A DNA stretch of 7,659 nucleotides, taken from positions 1 to 7,659 of the forward strand of contig DFEL01000094.1 of assembly GCA_002369055.1 (NCBI GenBank). The letters run 5' to 3'. This DNA is from Cyanobacteria bacterium UBA3803. GTDB lineage: Bacteria > Cyanobacteriota > Vampirovibrionia > Gastranaerophilales > Gastranaerophilaceae. This document shows, piece after piece, positions 6,236 to 7,659 of this stretch; the first letter of the stretch is position 1, and every line of letters begins with the position of its first letter. A program made the translations under genes and the position numbers. The notes beneath the pieces were generated by a model. It saw nothing but the letters and a program-made list of their open reading frames with translations, searched no databases and had not been told where the DNA came from.

Positions 6236-7252
6236 TTAATCCGGTAATTCATCCCAAATTTTTTCAAAGTCTCTGTGAACTTTTTTGAGTGCTTTAACGA
6301 TTAAATAATCAAACTGGAGTTCTCTACCGCCTTTAATAACTTCAAAACTTTTTTCGTGAGAGAGTGAATCGTGATATGGTTTTTGACATCTTAGAGCATC
6401 ATATACATCTGCAACAGCCATAATACGAGCCTCAAGCGGAATCTCCTGCTTTTTCAATCCGTCAGGATACCCCAATCCGTCATATCTTTCGTGATGATAG
6501 CGAGCAATATTCATTGCCATTTTGATAAAATTGTTTCCGTCAAATTGTTCATAAACATCTTTAAGCATATTGTATCCGATGATAGTATGCTGTTTCATTT
6601 GCTCAAATTCTTCATCAGTCAGTTTATCAGGTTTTAAAACTATTTCATCGGGAATACCGACTTTTCCGATATCGTGCAAAGGTGAAGCAAGTTCAATATT
6701 TTTGATAAACTCAGGAGTTATTGTTTGCTTATAAACAGGTTTTGTAAGTTCTTTTGCAAGCACAACACAATATTTCTTTATACGTTCCAAGTGCTTTCCG
6801 GAATCATCATCTTTTGATTGGGCAGATTGAGCAAGTGAAAAAATTTGTTCAATTTGAGAATCAGTAATTTTTTGAACATCAGAATTATTTTGTAATTTTT
6901 TTAATTCAAGTTGAGTTTTGACGTGATTTCTGACATCCTCAGGCTTAAATGGTGCAGAAATATAATCACTTGCACCTGAAGCAAATGCTTTTACAATATC
7001 ATCAGTTCTTGATTCTCTTGAAATAAGAATTATAGGAGTATTTTTATATTCATTAATAGTTTTAATAGCCTTACAAGTTTCATAACCTTTTGTATCCGTT
7101 GCATCAATAACAACCAAGTCAATTGAATTTGACATTTTATCAATTGCACTATCTTTTGAATTTGCGGTTTTTACATCATAACCGTCTTTTGACAAAAGCA
7201 TAGACAAAATTTTTAAATTAGTGGCATTATCATCAACAACTAAAATTTTCAT
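6236..7252 (-). CDS. Response regulator with REC and HD-GYP domains, probable c-di-GMP phosphodiesterase
   Basis: A 338-residue two-domain protein that should hydrolyse cyclic-di-GMP under control of a receiver domain. REC (1 to about 115) has the acidic pair Asp7-Asp8, the phospho-acceptor Asp50 and Ser78 at the Thr/Ser switch position. It lacks the usual Met-Pro after Asp50, its loop to Gly56 is about two residues short, and the conserved Lys of the KPF motif is Ala100 (SAPF). A linker with a likely coiled segment (about 112-145) leads to HD-GYP (about 146-335). This has HLERIKKY (154-161), LHDIGKVGIPDE (192-203), the HHERYDGLGYPDG signature (253-265), IPLEARIMAVADVYDAL (271-287) and a final QFD (313-315). 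All visible metal ligands and the GYP motif are intact, so catalysis is expected. There is no histidine kinase gene nearby. The start is fixed by GGGAG 5 bases before ATG 7252. Confidence 0.92.
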   Translation of the reverse strand: MKILVVDDNATNLKILSMLLSKDGYDVKTANSKDSAIDKMSNSIDLVVIDATDTKGYETCKAIKTINEYKNTPIILISRESRTDDIVKAFASGASDYISAPFKPEDVRNHVKTQLELKKLQNNSDVQKITDSQIEQIFSLAQSAQSKDDDSGKHLERIKKYCVVLAKELTKPVYKQTITPEFIKNIELASPLHDIGKVGIPDEIVLKPDKLTDEEFEQMKQHTIIGYNMLKDVYEQFDGNNFIKMAMNIARYHHERYDGLGYPDGLKKQEIPLEARIMAVADVYDALRCQKPYHDSLSHEKSFEVIKGGRELQFDYLIVKALKKVHRDFEKIWDELPD

Positions 7253-7271
7253 TAAAACTCCCGATATTTTG

Positions 7272-7280
7272 TGTTATCAT
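7272..7280 (+). promoter_or_regulatory. Candidate extended -10 promoter of the ACT-domain gene
   Basis: TG-T-TATCAT fits an extended -10 element, 35 bases before the ACT gene start. A second TATCAT lies at 7283-7288. No -35 is recognisable. The site faces the HD-GYP promoter, so the two transcripts would start within a shared short interval. Confidence 0.35.
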
Positions 7281-7307
7281 TTTATCATAAGTTACAGATT
7301 TAAACAA
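7279..7307 (-). promoter_or_regulatory. Promoter of the HD-GYP response regulator gene
   Basis: On the minus strand TTGTTT (7307-7302) is separated by exactly 17 bp from TAAAAT (7284-7279), which is preceded by an extended TG-A (7287-7285). Transcription should start near 7272, with a leader of about 20 bases holding the GGGAG ribosome binding site (7262-7258). The -35 box overlaps the ribosome binding site region of the divergent ACT gene. Confidence 0.6.
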
Positions 7308-7315
7308 GGTGAATT

Positions 7316-7594
7316 ATGGACGGACAAAAAATCATAGTGACAATATCAGGACAAGACCAAGTAGGGATTGTAATGAAATTTACAACAGTTTTGACAGAAT
7401 TTAACGTAAACATTGAAGATATCAAGCAAACTTTGATGCAAGGTCAATTTGTAATGTTTTTGCTGGGAGATATATCAAATTCTACAAGCACATTTAAGGA
7501 ACTAAAACAGGCTTTGCTGGATAAAGCAAACGAACTTGGAATGGAAATTTGGATACAGAAAAAAGAAATTTTTGACAAAATGCACAATATTTAA
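7316..7594 (+). CDS. ACT domain-containing protein, UPF0237 family
   Basis: A 92-residue protein that is one ACT domain, the beta-alpha-beta-beta-alpha-beta fold that binds amino acids and related small ligands. Family-typical segments are IVTISGQDQVGIV (7-19), VNIEDIKQTLMQGQFVMFLLGDI (31-53) and the C-terminal strand GMEIWIQKKEIF (75-86). Length matches UPF0237 (about 90 residues), which is related to the ACT half of the GcvR glycine-cleavage regulator; it has no DNA-binding part of its own. In many bacteria this gene stands beside a UPF0210 (PFL) gene; none is visible before the window ends, and a terminator follows directly. Its role is probably ligand-dependent control by protein contact, but the partner is unknown. 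The start ATG is preceded by AAGGTG (7306-7311). Confidence 0.88.
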   Translation: MDGQKIIVTISGQDQVGIVMKFTTVLTEFNVNIEDIKQTLMQGQFVMFLLGDISNSTSTFKELKQALLDKANELGMEIWIQKKEIFDKMHNI

Positions 7595-7606
7595 AAATAT
7601 AAAATA

Positions 7607-7637
7607 AAAGGCGGATTTTTATGAAAAATCCGCCTTT
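7607..7637. terminator. Strong symmetrical hairpin terminator after the ACT gene
   Basis: A perfect 14-bp stem (AAAGGCGGATTTTT 7607-7620, paired with 7624-7637) with a three-base ATG loop starts 13 bases after the ACT stop codon. The GC-rich core followed by U residues inside and after the stem (TTTGTT) ends plus-strand RNA. On the minus strand the stem is followed by a longer T-rich tract, so it probably also stops transcription from a gene to the right. The last 22 bases (7638-7659) show nothing assignable. Confidence 0.88.
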
Positions 7638-7659
7638 GTTATGCCTTATTTATTCAACC

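Noticed and set aside
1..7659. CRISPR arrays, insertion sequences, phage genes, tRNA or rRNA genes
   Set aside because: I saw no regularly spaced repeats, transposase or integrase motifs, or cloverleaf/rRNA sequences on either strand. Coding genes fill nearly the whole window and no gap exceeds 300 bp.

Overview
The window is AT-rich bacterial DNA read with the standard code (TGA ends the first gene). It holds eight complete protein genes, at least two rho-independent terminators and several readable promoters. I see no RNA gene, insertion sequence, CRISPR array or phage gene. The low GC, many genes with plain extended -10 promoters, a GH57 alpha-glucan enzyme, an AGCS amino-acid carrier and an HD-GYP response regulator would fit a gut Vampirovibrionia/Melainabacteria (Gastranaerophilales) type of genome. 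That placement is an inference from overall character, not proven here.

Layout: a terminator (31-56) closes an unseen upstream plus-strand unit. A YjbQ-family gene follows (154-570, +) and overlaps tail-to-tail by 7 bp with a 752-residue GH57 glycoside hydrolase (564-2822, -). Upstream of the GH57 gene on the same strand is an unrecognised 84-residue protein gene (2905-3159, -). It is divergent from a small Cro/C1-type HTH regulator (3269-3475, +). The interval between them carries a near-consensus minus-strand promoter with a 9-bp-arm dyad and a 20-bp-spaced direct repeat over its -10 region. Next, on the plus strand, come a GT4-type glycosyltransferase (3496-4551) and an AGCS sodium:alanine symporter (4635-6173). 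An HD-GYP response regulator (6236-7252, -) converges on the symporter and is divergent from a UPF0237 ACT-domain gene (7316-7594, +), which ends in a strong symmetrical hairpin terminator (7607-7637).

The genes do not form one pathway. They are mostly single-gene units: intracellular alpha-glucan breakdown or remodelling (GH57), surface or cell-wall glycan synthesis (GT4), amino-acid uptake (AGCS), cyclic-di-GMP turnover (HD-GYP), and small metal-binding or amino-acid-sensing accessory proteins (YjbQ, ACT). The best regulatory hypothesis is that the HTH protein controls the divergent 84-residue gene, and perhaps itself and the GH57 gene downstream. The HTH and GT4 genes both appear to be leaderless. 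I did not find clear evidence of a new multi-gene system; the HTH/84-aa divergent pair is the most interesting uncharacterised unit.
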